Both the position numbers and the translations under genes were made by a program. A DNA stretch of 64,000 nt from Pararobbsia alpina (GTDB lineage: Bacteria > Pseudomonadota > Gammaproteobacteria > Burkholderiales > Burkholderiaceae). The stretch's first letter is position 1. Every line of letters starts with the position of its first letter. The notes below the pieces were generated by a model. It searched no databases. It saw only the letters and a list, made by a program, of their open reading frames with translations, and had not been told where the DNA came from. This document shows positions 17,227-26,880 of this stretch, in pieces. Location of the stretch: positions 109,862 to 173,861 of the forward strand of contig NZ_CADIKM010000010.1 in assembly GCF_902859895.1 (NCBI RefSeq), written 5' to 3'.

Positions 17227-19982
17227 CCGTCGATACCCACTCGCCGCTCGACAATACGTCTTCAACGCCAAACCAAGCCACGCGGCTGTCGGGACTCGAA
17301 CCTTTCAATTTCGGTGAAGGCTCGCTGTTCATCAATGTCGGCGAACGCACCAACGTCACGGGTTCGAAGGCATTCGCGCGGATGATTCTCAATGGTCAGT
17401 TCGACGAAGCACTCGTCGTCGCGCGCCAGCAGGTCGAGAATGGCGCGCAGATCATCGACGTGAACATGGACGAGGCGATGCTCGATTCGAAGGCGGCGAT
17501 GGTTCGCTTCCTGAACCTGATCGCCTCCGAGCCGGATATCGCGCGCGTGCCGATCATGATCGACTCGTCGAAGTTCGAGGTGATCGAGGCCGGCCTCAAG
17601 TGCGTGCAGGGTAAGGCGATCGTCAATTCGATCTCGATGAAGGAAGGCGTCGAGGCGTTCAAGCACCATGCGCGGTTGATCAAGCGCTACGGCGCGGCCG
17701 CCGTCGTGATGGCATTCGACGAGCAGGGCCAGGCCGACACCTTTGAACGCAAGACGTCGATCTGCGAACGCAGCTACCGGATTCTCGTCGACGAAGTCGG
17801 CTTTCCGCCCGAAGACATCGTGTTCGACCCGAACATCTTCGCGATCGCGACCGGCATCGAAGAGCACAACAACTACGCGGTCGACTTCATCAACGCGACG
17901 CGCTGGATCAAGGAGAACCTGCCCGGCGCGAAGGTCAGCGGCGGCGTCTCGAACGTCTCGTTCTCGTTCCGCGGCAACGATCCCGTGCGCGAGGCAATTC
18001 ATACGGTGTTCCTGTATCACGCGATCGGCGCGGGCATGGATATGGGGATCGTCAACGCGGGCCAGCTCGGCGTCTATGCCGACCTCGACCCCGATCTGCG
18101 CGAACGCGTCGAGGACGTCGTGCTGAACCGCACGGTCGCCGGCGAGCTTACGCCGACCGAACGCCTGCTTGAAGCCGCCGATCGCTTCAAGAGCGGCGCG
18201 GCGAAGCGCGAGGACAATCTCGAATGGCGCGAGAAAAGCGTCGGAGAGCGGCTTGCGCATGCGCTGGTCCGGGGCGTCACGACGTTCATCGTCGAAGACA
18301 CCGAGGAAGCCCGCCAGCAGTTCGAGCGCCCGATCCAGGTGATCGAAGGGCCGCTGATGGACGGCATGAATATCGTGGGCGACCTGTTCGGCGCGGGCAA
18401 GATGTTCCTGCCGCAGGTCGTGAAGTCCGCACGCGTGATGAAGCAGGCCGTCGCCCACCTGATCCCCTTCATCGAGGAAGAAAAAGCGAAGCTCGCCGCG
18501 ACGGGCGCCGACGTGCGTTCCAAGGGCAAGATCGTGATTGCGACCGTCAAGGGCGACGTCCACGATATCGGCAAGAACATCGTGTCGGTCGTGCTCCAGT
18601 GCAACAACTTCGACGTCGTCAATATGGGAGTGATGGTGCCGTGCGCCGACATCCTGGCGATGGCGAAGAACGAGAATGCCGACATCGTCGGCCTCTCGGG
18701 CCTCATCACACCAAGCCTCGAGGAAATGGCCTATGTCGCAGCCGAGATGCAGCGCGACGATCATTTCCGGCTCAAGCAGATTCCACTGCTGATCGGCGGC
18801 GCGACCACCTCGCGCGTGCACACGGCCGTGAAGATCGCCCCGCACTATGAAGGCCCGGTGGTCTATGTGCCGGACGCCTCGCGTTCAGTCTCGGTCGCCT
18901 CGAGCCTGCTGTCCGACGAGGGGGCGGCAGGCTACCTCGAGGAGCTCAGGAGCGACTACGAGCGGATCCGCCACCAACATGCGAACCGCAAGGCGGTGCC
19001 GATGGTCACCCTCGCGCAGGCGCGCGAGAACAAGCACCGGATCGACTGGACCCGCTTTACGCCGGTCAAGCCGAAGGTGCTCGGACGGCGCGTCTTCAAG
19101 AACTATGATCTCGGCGAGCTCGTCGACTATATCGACTGGGGGCCGTTCTTCCAGACCTGGGATCTGGCCGGCTCCTATCCCGCGATCCTCGACGACGAGA
19201 TCGTCGGCGAGTCGGCGCGGCAGGTGTTTGCCGACGGCAAGCGCATGCTCTCGCGGCTGGTCCAGGGCAACTGGCTCAAGGCCAATGGCGTGATCGCGCT
19301 GCTGCCCGCGAATACCGTCAACGACGACGATATCGAGATCTACACGGACGACACCCGCAGTGAAGTGGCGCTGACCTGGCGCAATCTGCGCCAGCAGACG
19401 GAGCGGCCGGTCGTCGACGGGGTGCAACGTCCGAACCGTTCGCTCGCGGACTTCATCGCCCCGAGGGAATCGGGCGTGGCCGACTATATCGGCATGTTCG
19501 CGGTGACGACAGGACTCGGCATCGAAGCGAAGGAGGCGACGTTCATGGCCGACCACGACGACTACAGCGCGATCATGCTCAAGGCGCTCGCCGACCGGCT
19601 CGCCGAGGCGTTCGCCGAACGCATGCACGAGAAGGTGCGCACTGACCTCTGGGGTTATGCGCTCGGCGAACAGCTGACGGGGGAAGATCTGATCGAGGAA
19701 AAGTATGCCGGTGTGCGGCCCGCGCCGGGCTACCCGGCCTGCCCCGATCATCGGGTCAAGAAGCCGATGTTCGAGGTGCTCCAGTGCCACGACATTCACA
19801 TGTCGGTCACAGAGTCGCTCGCCATGCTGCCGGCCGCGAGCGTATCGGGCTTCTATCTCGCACACCCGGACAGCACCTACTTCTCGGTGGGCAAGATCAG
19901 CCAGGACCAGCTCGAGGACTATGCGCGCCGCGCGGACCTGCCGCTCGACGTCGCGCGCCGCGCGCTCGCGCCTCAGCTATAA
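17223..19982 (+). CDS. metH: Methionine synthase, folate/cobalamin/reactivation module (split MetH, part 2)
   Basis: The 919-residue product carries the remaining MetH domains in order. A pterin-binding domain comes first ([18 protein letters not shown] near the start; about residues 35-310). The cobalamin cap and B12-binding domains follow, with the lower-ligand motif GDVHDIGKN, and then the S-adenosylmethionine reactivation domain ([12 protein letters not shown]). It transfers methyl from methyltetrahydrofolate through cobalamin to homocysteine bound by the partner protein. An in-frame ATG at 17196 is an alternative start. The division into two genes matches other Burkholderiaceae and is not a frameshift, since each half has its own complete ends. 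Confidence 0.95.
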   Translation: MTVDTHSPLDNTSSTPNQATRLSGLEPFNFGEGSLFINVGERTNVTGSKAFARMILNGQFDEALVVARQQVENGAQIIDVNMDEAMLDSKAAMVRFLNLIASEPDIARVPIMIDSSKFEVIEAGLKCVQGKAIVNSISMKEGVEAFKHHARLIKRYGAAAVVMAFDEQGQADTFERKTSICERSYRILVDEVGFPPEDIVFDPNIFAIATGIEEHNNYAVDFINATRWIKENLPGAKVSGGVSNVSFSFRGNDPVREAIHTVFLYHAIGAGMDMGIVNAGQLGVYADLDPDLRERVEDVVLNRTVAGELTPTERLLEAADRFKSGAAKREDNLEWREKSVGERLAHALVRGVTTFIVEDTEEARQQFERPIQVIEGPLMDGMNIVGDLFGAGKMFLPQVVKSARVMKQAVAHLIPFIEEEKAKLAATGADVRSKGKIVIATVKGDVHDIGKNIVSVVLQCNNFDVVNMGVMVPCADILAMAKNENADIVGLSGLITPSLEEMAYVAAEMQRDDHFRLKQIPLLIGGATTSRVHTAVKIAPHYEGPVVYVPDASRSVSVASSLLSDEGAAGYLEELRSDYERIRHQHANRKAVPMVTLAQARENKHRIDWTRFTPVKPKVLGRRVFKNYDLGELVDYIDWGPFFQTWDLAGSYPAILDDEIVGESARQVFADGKRMLSRLVQGNWLKANGVIALLPANTVNDDDIEIYTDDTRSEVALTWRNLRQQTERPVVDGVQRPNRSLADFIAPRESGVADYIGMFAVTTGLGIEAKEATFMADHDDYSAIMLKALADRLAEAFAERMHEKVRTDLWGYALGEQLTGEDLIEEKYAGVRPAPGYPACPDHRVKKPMFEVLQCHDIHMSVTESLAMLPAASVSGFYLAHPDSTYFSVGKISQDQLEDYARRADLPLDVARRALAPQL

Positions 19983-19990
19983 GGCGGGAG

Positions 19991-20093
19991 CTGAAGGGTT
20001 GACGATCCCTATACGGCCGTCAACCCTTCGGTGCGGCCATCAACCCTTCGATGCAGTCATCGACCCTTCGGTGCGACCGTCGACCTTCGGTGC
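19991..20093. repeat. Four 20-bp tandem repeats with one inverted copy
   Basis: Four consecutive units at 20015-20034, 20035-20054, 20055-20074 and 20075-20093 share the core CAACCCTTCGGTGC or close variants (the last is one base short). An inverted copy of the core, GAAGGGTTGAC at 19993-20003, can pair with the first unit into an 11-bp hairpin. The array fills the space between the convergent metH and psiF genes, so it may serve as terminator for one or both. Confidence 0.7.
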
Positions 20094-20094
20094 C

Positions 20095-20376
20095 TTAACC
20101 CTTGTTGCTCAGGCAGCTCGACATGAAGGCCTTGCGTTCATCGCCCTTCTTGCCCGTTGCCTGCTTGTTGCAGTCGGTCATGCGCTCCTGCTGGGTCATC
20201 GGCTTCGCGGGCGCGTTTGACAGACACGAACTCATGAAGGCCTTGCGTTCATCGCCCTTCTTGCCGGCGGCCTGCTGGTTGCAAGCGGACATCTTGTCCG
20301 TCTGGGTGCTGGCGAGGCCCGGCAGCGCGAAGCTGACGGCCAGCGCGGCGATGACTACGGCTATGGCATTGCGCAT
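20095..20376 (-). CDS. psiF: PsiF family protein (two PsiF repeats)
   Basis: This 93-residue exported protein has a signal peptide (MRNAIAVVIAALAVSFALPG, cleaved near LAS). Two near-identical repeats follow, each with a C...GKKGDERKAFMSSCLS core that is the PsiF motif. PsiF was named as phosphate-starvation inducible in E. coli; its function is not known. Each repeat has two Cys, so disulfides in the periplasm are possible. GGAGG lies six bases before the ATG at 20376. The two repeats share a 33-base identical DNA stretch (20122-20154 and 20233-20265), which suggests recent duplication or gene conversion. Confidence 0.88.
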   Translation of the reverse strand: MRNAIAVVIAALAVSFALPGLASTQTDKMSACNQQAAGKKGDERKAFMSSCLSNAPAKPMTQQERMTDCNKQATGKKGDERKAFMSSCLSNKG

Positions 20377-20398
20377 CGTAACCTCCGTTGAGAAAGTC

Positions 20399-20719
20399 TT
20401 ACACGCCCCAAACGATATCCGCCTTCATCTTCTGTGCGTGCCGCATCATGTCGAGAAACGGATAGGCGCGTTGTGCAAGGCCCACGGGCAGATCGCGCTC
20501 ATGCCGGTCGTCATGGTGGTGAACCGAGTCGTGCTGCGTCTTTGCATCCTTGTCGACGACGATCGCGGCCTCGAGCTTGACGATCGCCACCTCGAGTTCG
20601 TCATGGGTGATCACGCCACGTTGGCCAAGACGCTTGCCGATGATTCCCAGCAGAAGCTGAGCCAGGTTATCGAGCATCATGACTTCCGGCGCGGCACTCG
20701 ATTTGAACGTGATCAGCAT
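20399..20719 (-). CDS. DUF1840 domain-containing protein
   Basis: The 106-residue protein starts MLITFKSSAAPEVMMLDNLA. It has the DUF1840 layout: an N-terminal strand-helix part ending LLGIIGKRLGQRGVITHDEL, a middle helix and a C-terminal RAYPFLDMMRHAQK segment. The family is restricted to beta- and gammaproteobacteria and has no known function. AAGGAG precedes the ATG at 20719. It is just upstream of psiF on the same strand with 22 bases between. The open frame continues upstream through the argS region but that part is antisense shadow. Confidence 0.88.
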   Translation of the reverse strand: MLITFKSSAAPEVMMLDNLAQLLLGIIGKRLGQRGVITHDELEVAIVKLEAAIVVDKDAKTQHDSVHHHDDRHERDLPVGLAQRAYPFLDMMRHAQKMKADIVWGV

Positions 20720-20941
20720 GGCGACTCCTTGGTTTGTTGTGCATTCGGTACCAGGTACCCAAACAAATTCGCGCCGCCGCGCGAGCGGCGCATGCCAGTT
20801 TCCATCATAGCACCTGATAAACTCGCTTTTTTCGAAGCCTGACGGGCGTGACCCGCCACCCGGCAGGCCGCCGCCGCGGCCCTGCGCAGGTGAGCACGGC
20901 CCCCGCCCAGGCGCTGTCCTAGCTGCTTTGCCGAGCCCTTC

Positions 20942-22741
20942 ATGCTGCCTCAACAACGCCTCAAGATCGAATCCATCCTGGCCGATGCCGCCGCCGCGCT
21001 GATCGCCGCTTCCGGCCTCGAGGCTCCACCCGCCGCGCCCGCGATCTCGCTCGACCGGCCGAAGGTCGCCGCACATGGCGACGCCGCAAGCAATCTCGCC
21101 ATGCAACTGGCGAAGCCGCTCAAAATGAACCCGCGCGAACTCGCGCAAAAGCTCGCCGATGCACTGCGCAACGACCCACGCGCCACCGGCCTGATCGACT
21201 CGATCGAGATCGCCGGACCCGGCTTCATCAACCTGCGCCTCGCGCTTGCCGCCAAGCAGACCGTCGTCGCCTCGATCTTGTCGGCCGGCGCGGACTTTGG
21301 CCACGCCCCCGCGGACGCGCCGCATGCGGGGCAGCGCGTCATGATCGAGTTCGTCTCGGCCAACCCGACCGGTCCGCTGCACGTCGGCCATGCGCGCCAG
21401 GCCGCGCTCGGCGACGCGCTGGCGAAGCTGCTCGAAACGCAGCGGTGGGACGTCCACCGTGAGTTCTACTACAACGATGCGGGCGTGCAGATCGGCAACC
21501 TTGCCGCGTCGGTGCTCGCGCGCGGCCAGGGCCATAAGCCCGGCGACGCGGCGTGGCCCGCCGGGACGTACAACGGCGAGTACATCGCCGACATCGCGGC
21601 CGACTATCTCGCGGGCGCAACCGTCGCGGCCAAGGACGGCGCACCCGTCAAGGCCACGGGCAACCTGGATGACGTCGAGGCCATCCGCCGTTTCGCGGTC
21701 GCCTACCTTCGCCACGAGCAGGATCTCGACCTCCAGGCCTTCGGCGTGCAGTTCGACTGCTACTACCTCGAATCGTCGCTGTACGACGAAGGCCGCGTCG
21801 CGGACACTGTCGAACGGCTGATCAAGGCCGGCAAGACGTACGAGCTCGACGGCGCGCTCTGGCTGCGCACGACCGAGGACGGCGACGACAAGGACCGCGT
21901 GATGCGCAAGTCCGACGGCACATTCACGTATTTCGTGCCCGACGTGGCCTATCACCTCTCGAAATGGGAGCGTGGCTTCACGAAGGCGATCAATATCCAA
22001 GGCACCGACCACCACGGCACGATCGCGCGCGTGCGCGCGGGCCTGCAAGGGGTCGGCCTCGGCATTCCGAAGGGCTATCCCGACTACGTGCTGCACAAGA
22101 TGGTCACGGTCATGCGCAATGGCCAGGAGGTCAAGATCTCCAAGCGCGCGGGCAGCTATGTGACGCTGCGCGATCTGATCGTCTGGTCGGGCGGCGGCAG
22201 CACCGCGCAGGACGATGCCGCGGGCGCCATTGATTCACCCGAGATCATTCAGCGCGGCCGCGATGCGGTGCGTTTCTTCCTGATCTCGCGCAAGGCCGAC
22301 ACCGAATTTGTGTTCGATGTCGATCTCGCGCTCAAGCAGAGCGACGAGAACCCCGTCTACTACGTGCAATATGCGCACGCCCGGATCAGTTCGATCCTGA
22401 ACACCTGGGTCGCCGAGCACGGCGGCGATCTCGCGCGGCTGCCGGGCCTCGGCGCCGGGGACCTCGCGCCGCTCGACTCCGAGCGCGCGCAGGCGCTGCT
22501 CGCGCGCCTCGCCGAATATCCCGACATGCTCGCCCACGCCGCCGACGAACTCGGCCCGCATGCGGTCGCGTTCTATCTGCGGGATCTGGCCGGCGAGTTT
22601 CATTCTTTCTACACGGCCGATCGCGTGCTCGTCGACGATGCGGCCCTGCGCACGGCACGAATCGCCCTGCTGGCAGCGACGCGCCAGGTCTTGGCGAACG
22701 GTCTGGCGACGATCGGCGTCAGCGCCCCGCAGAAAATGTAA
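20942..22741 (+). CDS. argS: Arginyl-tRNA synthetase
   Basis: This class I aminoacyl-tRNA synthetase charges tRNA-Arg. The 599-residue product has the N-terminal additional domain, the HIGH-type motif HVGH at 147-150 (in [14 protein letters not shown]) and the KMSKS-equivalent KISKR at 398-402. The C-terminal DALR anticodon-binding domain includes [13 protein letters not shown]. Length is normal for the family. The start at 20942 gives the usual N-terminus [13 protein letters not shown]. It is followed by a SPOR protein gene, as in many Burkholderiaceae. Confidence 0.97.
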   Translation: MLPQQRLKIESILADAAAALIAASGLEAPPAAPAISLDRPKVAAHGDAASNLAMQLAKPLKMNPRELAQKLADALRNDPRATGLIDSIEIAGPGFINLRLALAAKQTVVASILSAGADFGHAPADAPHAGQRVMIEFVSANPTGPLHVGHARQAALGDALAKLLETQRWDVHREFYYNDAGVQIGNLAASVLARGQGHKPGDAAWPAGTYNGEYIADIAADYLAGATVAAKDGAPVKATGNLDDVEAIRRFAVAYLRHEQDLDLQAFGVQFDCYYLESSLYDEGRVADTVERLIKAGKTYELDGALWLRTTEDGDDKDRVMRKSDGTFTYFVPDVAYHLSKWERGFTKAINIQGTDHHGTIARVRAGLQGVGLGIPKGYPDYVLHKMVTVMRNGQEVKISKRAGSYVTLRDLIVWSGGGSTAQDDAAGAIDSPEIIQRGRDAVRFFLISRKADTEFVFDVDLALKQSDENPVYYVQYAHARISSILNTWVAEHGGDLARLPGLGAGDLAPLDSERAQALLARLAEYPDMLAHAADELGPHAVAFYLRDLAGEFHSFYTADRVLVDDAALRTARIALLAATRQVLANGLATIGVSAPQKM

Positions 22742-22753
22742 CCGGCCCCCGTC

Positions 22754-22759
22754 TATAAT
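22754..22759 (+). promoter_or_regulatory. Putative -10 hexamer of the SPOR-protein gene
   Basis: A consensus TATAAT lies 13 bases after the argS stop and 30 bases before the next start codon. The -35 is weak. It suggests that the SPOR gene has its own promoter in addition to read-through from argS. Confidence 0.45.
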
Positions 22760-22788
22760 CGATCACTGTTCCAGGAACCTCACTCGCG

Positions 22789-23553
22789 ATGGCAACAAAA
22801 CGTCGAACATCTTCAAATCAGGGTGGCAGACCGTCGAAGCAGGGTGGCGGCACGTTTGTCGGCATCGTGCTGGGCTTGATCGTCGGTCTGGCGATCGCGG
22901 TCATCGTCGCGCTCTACATCACGCGCTCGCCGACGCCGTTCGTCGCGAAGCTGACCGGCGGCGCCGCGAGCGATGCAAGCGCCGCGTCCGACGTGGACCT
23001 GAACCGCTCGCTGCAAGGCAAGGCACCGGGCCAGCCGGTACCCGGCGCGGCCGCGCCGGCGGCGCCGGCCGCGAACATCGGCAGCCCTGAACCGCAGATC
23101 ATCGAAGTCCCGCCGTCGGCACCGGCCACCACCGCCACTGCGCCGACCGTCGTGCCGGGCAGCGGGGGTCCGGTGGCCAGTCCGGGCGAAGCGCCGGCGC
23201 CGCAGGCACCTCAGGTGCAGAAGCCCGCGCCGAGCGCGAATGCCAATGTGGCAGCCCTCGCGCCCGCACCGCAGCCCAACGCCGGCGCGAACGCGGCGGC
23301 CAACGATGCGAATTCGGGCTACCTGCTCCAGGTCGGGGCCTACAAGACCGAGGCCGATGCCGATCAGCAGCGCGCACGGCTCGCCTTCCAGGGCTTCGAG
23401 TCGAAGGTCACGCGGCGTGATGCCAGCGGCGTCACGTACTTCCGCGTGCGCGTCGGTCCGTTCACGAAATTCGCCGATATGAATGCCGCGCGGCAGCGTC
23501 TCTCCGATGCGGGCATCGATACGGTCGTGATCCGCTTCCAGAAAGAACAATGA
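22789..23553 (+). CDS. SPOR domain-containing protein (FtsN-like)
   Basis: This 254-residue protein has a basic cytoplasmic N-terminus and one membrane helix at about 23-44 (FVGIVLGLIVGLAIAVIVAL). A Pro/Ala-rich periplasmic linker follows and then a C-terminal SPOR domain at about 178-254 (GYLLQVGAYKTEADADQQRA). SPOR domains bind denuded septal peptidoglycan, and this topology is that of FtsN-type division proteins. It lies between argS and dsbA. Whether it is the functional FtsN or another SPOR protein cannot be told from sequence. Confidence 0.9.
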   Translation: MATKRRTSSNQGGRPSKQGGGTFVGIVLGLIVGLAIAVIVALYITRSPTPFVAKLTGGAASDASAASDVDLNRSLQGKAPGQPVPGAAAPAAPAANIGSPEPQIIEVPPSAPATTATAPTVVPGSGGPVASPGEAPAPQAPQVQKPAPSANANVAALAPAPQPNAGANAAANDANSGYLLQVGAYKTEADADQQRARLAFQGFESKVTRRDASGVTYFRVRVGPFTKFADMNAARQRLSDAGIDTVVIRFQKEQ

Positions 23554-23729
23554 CATCACAGCCCACGCGATGCACGCCCATGGTGAGCTCAAAAGCAAAC
23601 CGGCAGGCGGGCAAAGCGTGCGGCGACAAGCACACTGTAAGCCTTCAGCAAGAGGGGGGCGCGGCTGAACCATTCACCGCGCGTCCCGTCTGAAAACGAG
23701 CGTCTTAATTTCCCGAACCAACTATTTCC

Positions 23730-24380
23730 ATGAACAAACTCATTCGTACGCTGTTCGCGTCACTGGTCCTGGGTGCGGCTTTTGCCTCGGCGCCTTCGTT
23801 CGCGAGCCCCGCTGCGCCCGTCAACGGCAAGGATTACAAGACTCTCCCGACCCAGCAAACGGTCGACGTGAGTGCCGGCAAGATCGAAGTCACCGAATTC
23901 TTCTGGTACGGCTGCCCGCACTGCAACGAGTTCGAACCCATCCTCGAAGGCTGGCTCAAGAAGCAGGACCCCGACGTCGTGTTCAAGCGCGTACCGGTCG
24001 CGTTCCAGCCGCAGTTCGTGCCTCACCAGAAGCTGTACCACGCCTTGGTTGAACTCGGTGTCGAGCCGCAGCTCACCTCGAAGATCTTCCATGAAATCCA
24101 TGTCGAGAGGGACTACCTGCTGACGCCGGAAACGCAGGCCGACTTCCTTGCGAAGAACGGCGTCGACAAACAGAAGTTCCTCGCCGCTTATAACTCGTTC
24201 GCGAACGACAGCATGATCAAGCGCGACGACCAGATGATCGAGTCCTACCAGATCGACGGCGTGCCAACGATTGCGGTGCAGGGCAAGTATGAAACCGGCC
24301 CCGGCATCACGAACAGCCTGGAAAGCACCTTGCAAGTGCTCGACTATCTGGTCGCGCAGGTCCGGGCGAAGAAGATGTAA
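23730..24380 (+). CDS. dsbA: Thiol:disulfide interchange protein DsbA
   Basis: This periplasmic oxidase introduces disulfide bonds in exported proteins. The 216-residue precursor has a signal peptide (MNKLIRTLFASLVLGAAFAS, cleaved near SFAS). The active site CPHC at 62-65 sits within FFWYGCPHCNEFEP, the helical insert follows, and the cis-Pro loop GVPTIAV comes near the end. The length is standard. A strong terminator follows immediately, so this is the last gene of its transcript. Confidence 0.96.
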   Translation: MNKLIRTLFASLVLGAAFASAPSFASPAAPVNGKDYKTLPTQQTVDVSAGKIEVTEFFWYGCPHCNEFEPILEGWLKKQDPDVVFKRVPVAFQPQFVPHQKLYHALVELGVEPQLTSKIFHEIHVERDYLLTPETQADFLAKNGVDKQKFLAAYNSFANDSMIKRDDQMIESYQIDGVPTIAVQGKYETGPGITNSLESTLQVLDYLVAQVRAKKM

Positions 24381-24405
24381 GAAGGCTCCCGCCCCACCGG
24401 AACGA

Positions 24406-24443
24406 TCCGCGGTTTCATTGCCATGAACCCGCGGATTTTTTTT
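24406..24443 (+). terminator. Rho-independent terminator after dsbA
   Basis: A 13-bp stem with one mismatch (TCCGCGGTTTCAT pairing with ATGAACCCGCGGA) and a 4-base loop is followed by nine T. It starts 25 bases beyond the dsbA stop. Confidence 0.9.
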
Positions 24444-24463
24444 AACCACCGCGAGGCCTGCCG

Positions 24464-25240
24464 ATGCGAGCGCGCACTCCCCTGAAAGTGTTCATCACTG
24501 GCGCATCGAGCGGCCTCGGTCTGGCACTGGCGACCCGATACGCGGAGCAAGGCGCGACGCTCGGGCTCGTCGTGCGCCGCGGCGATGCGATCGAGCCCCT
24601 TCGGGCACGCTACCCGAGCCTGCGAATCGCGGTCTATGTGACCGACGTGCGCGACCATGCCGCGCTCGCGGCCGCCGCACAGGACTTTATCGCCCATGCG
24701 GGTTGCCCGGACATCGTGGTCGCCAATGCCGGCATCAGCGCGGGGGCAGTCACGGGACGCGGCGACCTCGATGCGTTTCGTACGATCATGGATGTCAACT
24801 ATCTTGCGATGGTCGCGACCTTCGAACCGTTCATCGGTCCGATGACCGAGACACGCACCGGTACGCTGGTCGGCATCGCGAGCGTCGCAGGTGTGCGCGG
24901 CTTGCCCGGTGGGGGCGCCTACAGCGCCTCGAAGGCCGCGGCGACGCGCTATCTCGAAAGTCTGCGCGTCGAGCTGCGCGCAGCGGGCATCGCGGTCGTG
25001 ACGATCGCCCCCGGCTATATCCGCACGCCGATGACGGACGGCAACAGTTATCCCATGCCCTTCCTGATGGACGCCGACGCGTTCGCCGTGCGCGCCGTGC
25101 GGGCGATCGCGCGCCGCGTGAGGTTCACCGTGATTCCCTGGCCGATGCGGTTCGTCGCAATGCTGCTGCATGTGACCCCGCGCTGGCTCTATGATTTCGC
25201 TTTCGAACGCGCTCCGCGCAAGAAGCGCGCAGCCGACTGA
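24464..25240 (+). CDS. SDR family NAD(P)-dependent oxidoreductase
   Basis: The 258-residue protein is a classical short-chain dehydrogenase/reductase. The nucleotide-binding TGASSGLG motif is at 12-19, NAG at 88-90 and the catalytic Ser140, Tyr153 and Lys157 are present (in SVAG and YSASK). The C-terminal part (VRFTVIPWPMRFVAMLLHVT) is hydrophobic and suggests membrane association. Close relatives act on lipids or hydroxyacyl substrates, but the substrate cannot be read from sequence. It follows the dsbA terminator and precedes the peptide-binding protein gene by 20 bases. Confidence 0.88.
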   Translation: MRARTPLKVFITGASSGLGLALATRYAEQGATLGLVVRRGDAIEPLRARYPSLRIAVYVTDVRDHAALAAAAQDFIAHAGCPDIVVANAGISAGAVTGRGDLDAFRTIMDVNYLAMVATFEPFIGPMTETRTGTLVGIASVAGVRGLPGGGAYSASKAAATRYLESLRVELRAAGIAVVTIAPGYIRTPMTDGNSYPMPFLMDADAFAVRAVRAIARRVRFTVIPWPMRFVAMLLHVTPRWLYDFAFERAPRKKRAAD

Positions 25241-25260
25241 GATACGAGGATTTATCCCTG

Positions 25261-26880
25261 ATGTCATTCCGAGCAACTCTGAAGGCAAGCGCTACCGCGT
25301 TCGTGATGGTGCCGCTGCTCGCCCTGGCCTTCGGCCCGGGCGCCGCGCTTGCGAAGCCGCTGGTCGTCTGCACTGAGGCAAGTCCCGATGGCTTCGACGT
25401 CGTGCTGTTCAACTCGCTCGTGACGACCAACGCATCGGCGGACGTGATCTTCAACGGACTCGTTGCGCTCGACGAGTCGAACGACAAGATCGTGCCCGCC
25501 CTGGCCGACAAATGGGACGTCAGCACCGACGGCCTGAGCTATACCTTCCATCTGCGCGCGAATGTGCAGTTCCAGAAGACCCCCTGGTTCACACCGTCGC
25601 GGCCGCTCGACGCCGACGATGTGATCTTCACCTTCACGCGGATGCTCGACCCCAAGCAACCCTGGCACAAGGTCAGCGGCCCGAGCGGCTTTCCGCATGC
25701 GCTGTCGATGCAGTTACCCAAGCTGATCAAGTCGATCGACAAGGTCGATGCACAGACGGTCCGCTTCACGCTCAGCGAGCCCAATGCGACCTTCCTGCCG
25801 ATCCTGAGCATGGGCTTCGCTTCGATCTATTCGGCCGAATACGCGGATCAGTTGCTCAAGGCCGGCCGCACGGCCGATCTCAATGCGAAGCCGGTCGGTA
25901 CCGGTCCGTTCATGTTGCGCAGCTACCAGAAGGACGCAGTGATCCGCTACGACGTGAACCCTGGCTACTGGGGGCCGAAGCCGAAGGTCGACAAGCTGAT
26001 CTATGCGATCACGCCTGACACCGCCGTGCGCATGCAGAAGGTCAAGACCGGCGAATGCCAGATCGCGCTGTCGCCGACGCCACAGGATGTGCTCGCGGCA
26101 AAAAGCGACAAGAAGGTGAAAGTCAGCGAGCGGCCCGCCTTCATGACCGCCTTCGTCGCGCTCAATACGCAGCACAAGCCCTTCGACAATCCAAAGGTGC
26201 GGCAGGCCCTCAATATGGCGTTCGACCGCGCGACCTATGTGAGGGCCGTGTTCGACGGCACCGCGACACCCGCTGTCAATCCCTACCCGGCTGGTACATG
26301 GAGCTATGCGAAGGATCTGCAGCCCTACCCGCACGATCTCGCCCAGGCGAAGAAGCTGCTCGCCGAAGCGGGCTACCCGAATGGCTTCCCGACGACGATC
26401 TGGACGCGGCCGACCGGCAGCGTGCTGAACCCCGACCCGACACTCTCGGCCGAATTGCTGCAAGCCGATCTGGCGAAGATCGGCGTGACCGCGCAAGTCA
26501 AGGTCGTCGAATGGGGCGAGCTGATTCGTTCCGCCAAGCAAGGCCAGCATGATCTGCTCTTCATGGGGTGGGCCGGCGACGACGGCGATCCGGACAATTT
26601 CCTGACACCGCTGTTCAGCTGCGCGTCCGTGCAATCGGGAATCAACTTCGCGCGCTATTGCGACCCGGCACTCGACAAGCTGATCGCCGATGGCCGTTCG
26701 ACGACCGACGCGGGCAAACGATCGGCCAGCTACCTGAAGGCGCAGCAGTTGATCCACGACCAGGCGCTCTGGATCCCGCTTGCCTACCCGAGCGCGGCCG
26801 CCGTGTTGCAATCGAACGTCGACGGCTATCAGGTCAGTCCGTTCGGACGGCAGAATTTCGGCAACGTGACGGTGAACTAG
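25261..26880 (+). CDS. Peptide/dipeptide ABC transporter substrate-binding protein (orphan)
   Basis: This 539-residue solute-binding protein of the family 5 (DppA/OppA) type would be periplasmic. It has a signal peptide (LLALAFGPGAALA, cleaved before KPLVVC). Typical landmarks are SPDGFDVVLFNS near the start, LADKWDVSTDGLSYTFHLR, GTGPFMLRSYQKDAVI and RQALNMAFDRATYV. No permease or ATPase genes are adjacent, so its transporter must be coded elsewhere or it is shared. Its TAG stop overlaps the TAG of the convergent MBL-fold gene by four bases (CTAG). Confidence 0.92.
   Translation: MSFRATLKASATAFVMVPLLALAFGPGAALAKPLVVCTEASPDGFDVVLFNSLVTTNASADVIFNGLVALDESNDKIVPALADKWDVSTDGLSYTFHLRANVQFQKTPWFTPSRPLDADDVIFTFTRMLDPKQPWHKVSGPSGFPHALSMQLPKLIKSIDKVDAQTVRFTLSEPNATFLPILSMGFASIYSAEYADQLLKAGRTADLNAKPVGTGPFMLRSYQKDAVIRYDVNPGYWGPKPKVDKLIYAITPDTAVRMQKVKTGECQIALSPTPQDVLAAKSDKKVKVSERPAFMTAFVALNTQHKPFDNPKVRQALNMAFDRATYVRAVFDGTATPAVNPYPAGTWSYAKDLQPYPHDLAQAKKLLAEAGYPNGFPTTIWTRPTGSVLNPDPTLSAELLQADLAKIGVTAQVKVVEWGELIRSAKQGQHDLLFMGWAGDDGDPDNFLTPLFSCASVQSGINFARYCDPALDKLIADGRSTTDAGKRSASYLKAQQLIHDQALWIPLAYPSAAAVLQSNVDGYQVSPFGRQNFGNVTVN

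Noticed and set aside
17262..18845. Long open frame on the minus strand opposite metH
   Set aside because: It is a codon-bias shadow of the GC-rich metH gene, rich in Arg, His and Asp, with no domain or ribosome site.
16159..19982. metH broken by a frameshift
   Set aside because: Both halves have complete domain ends and their own start and stop with an ATGA overlap. The two-gene form is normal in this family.
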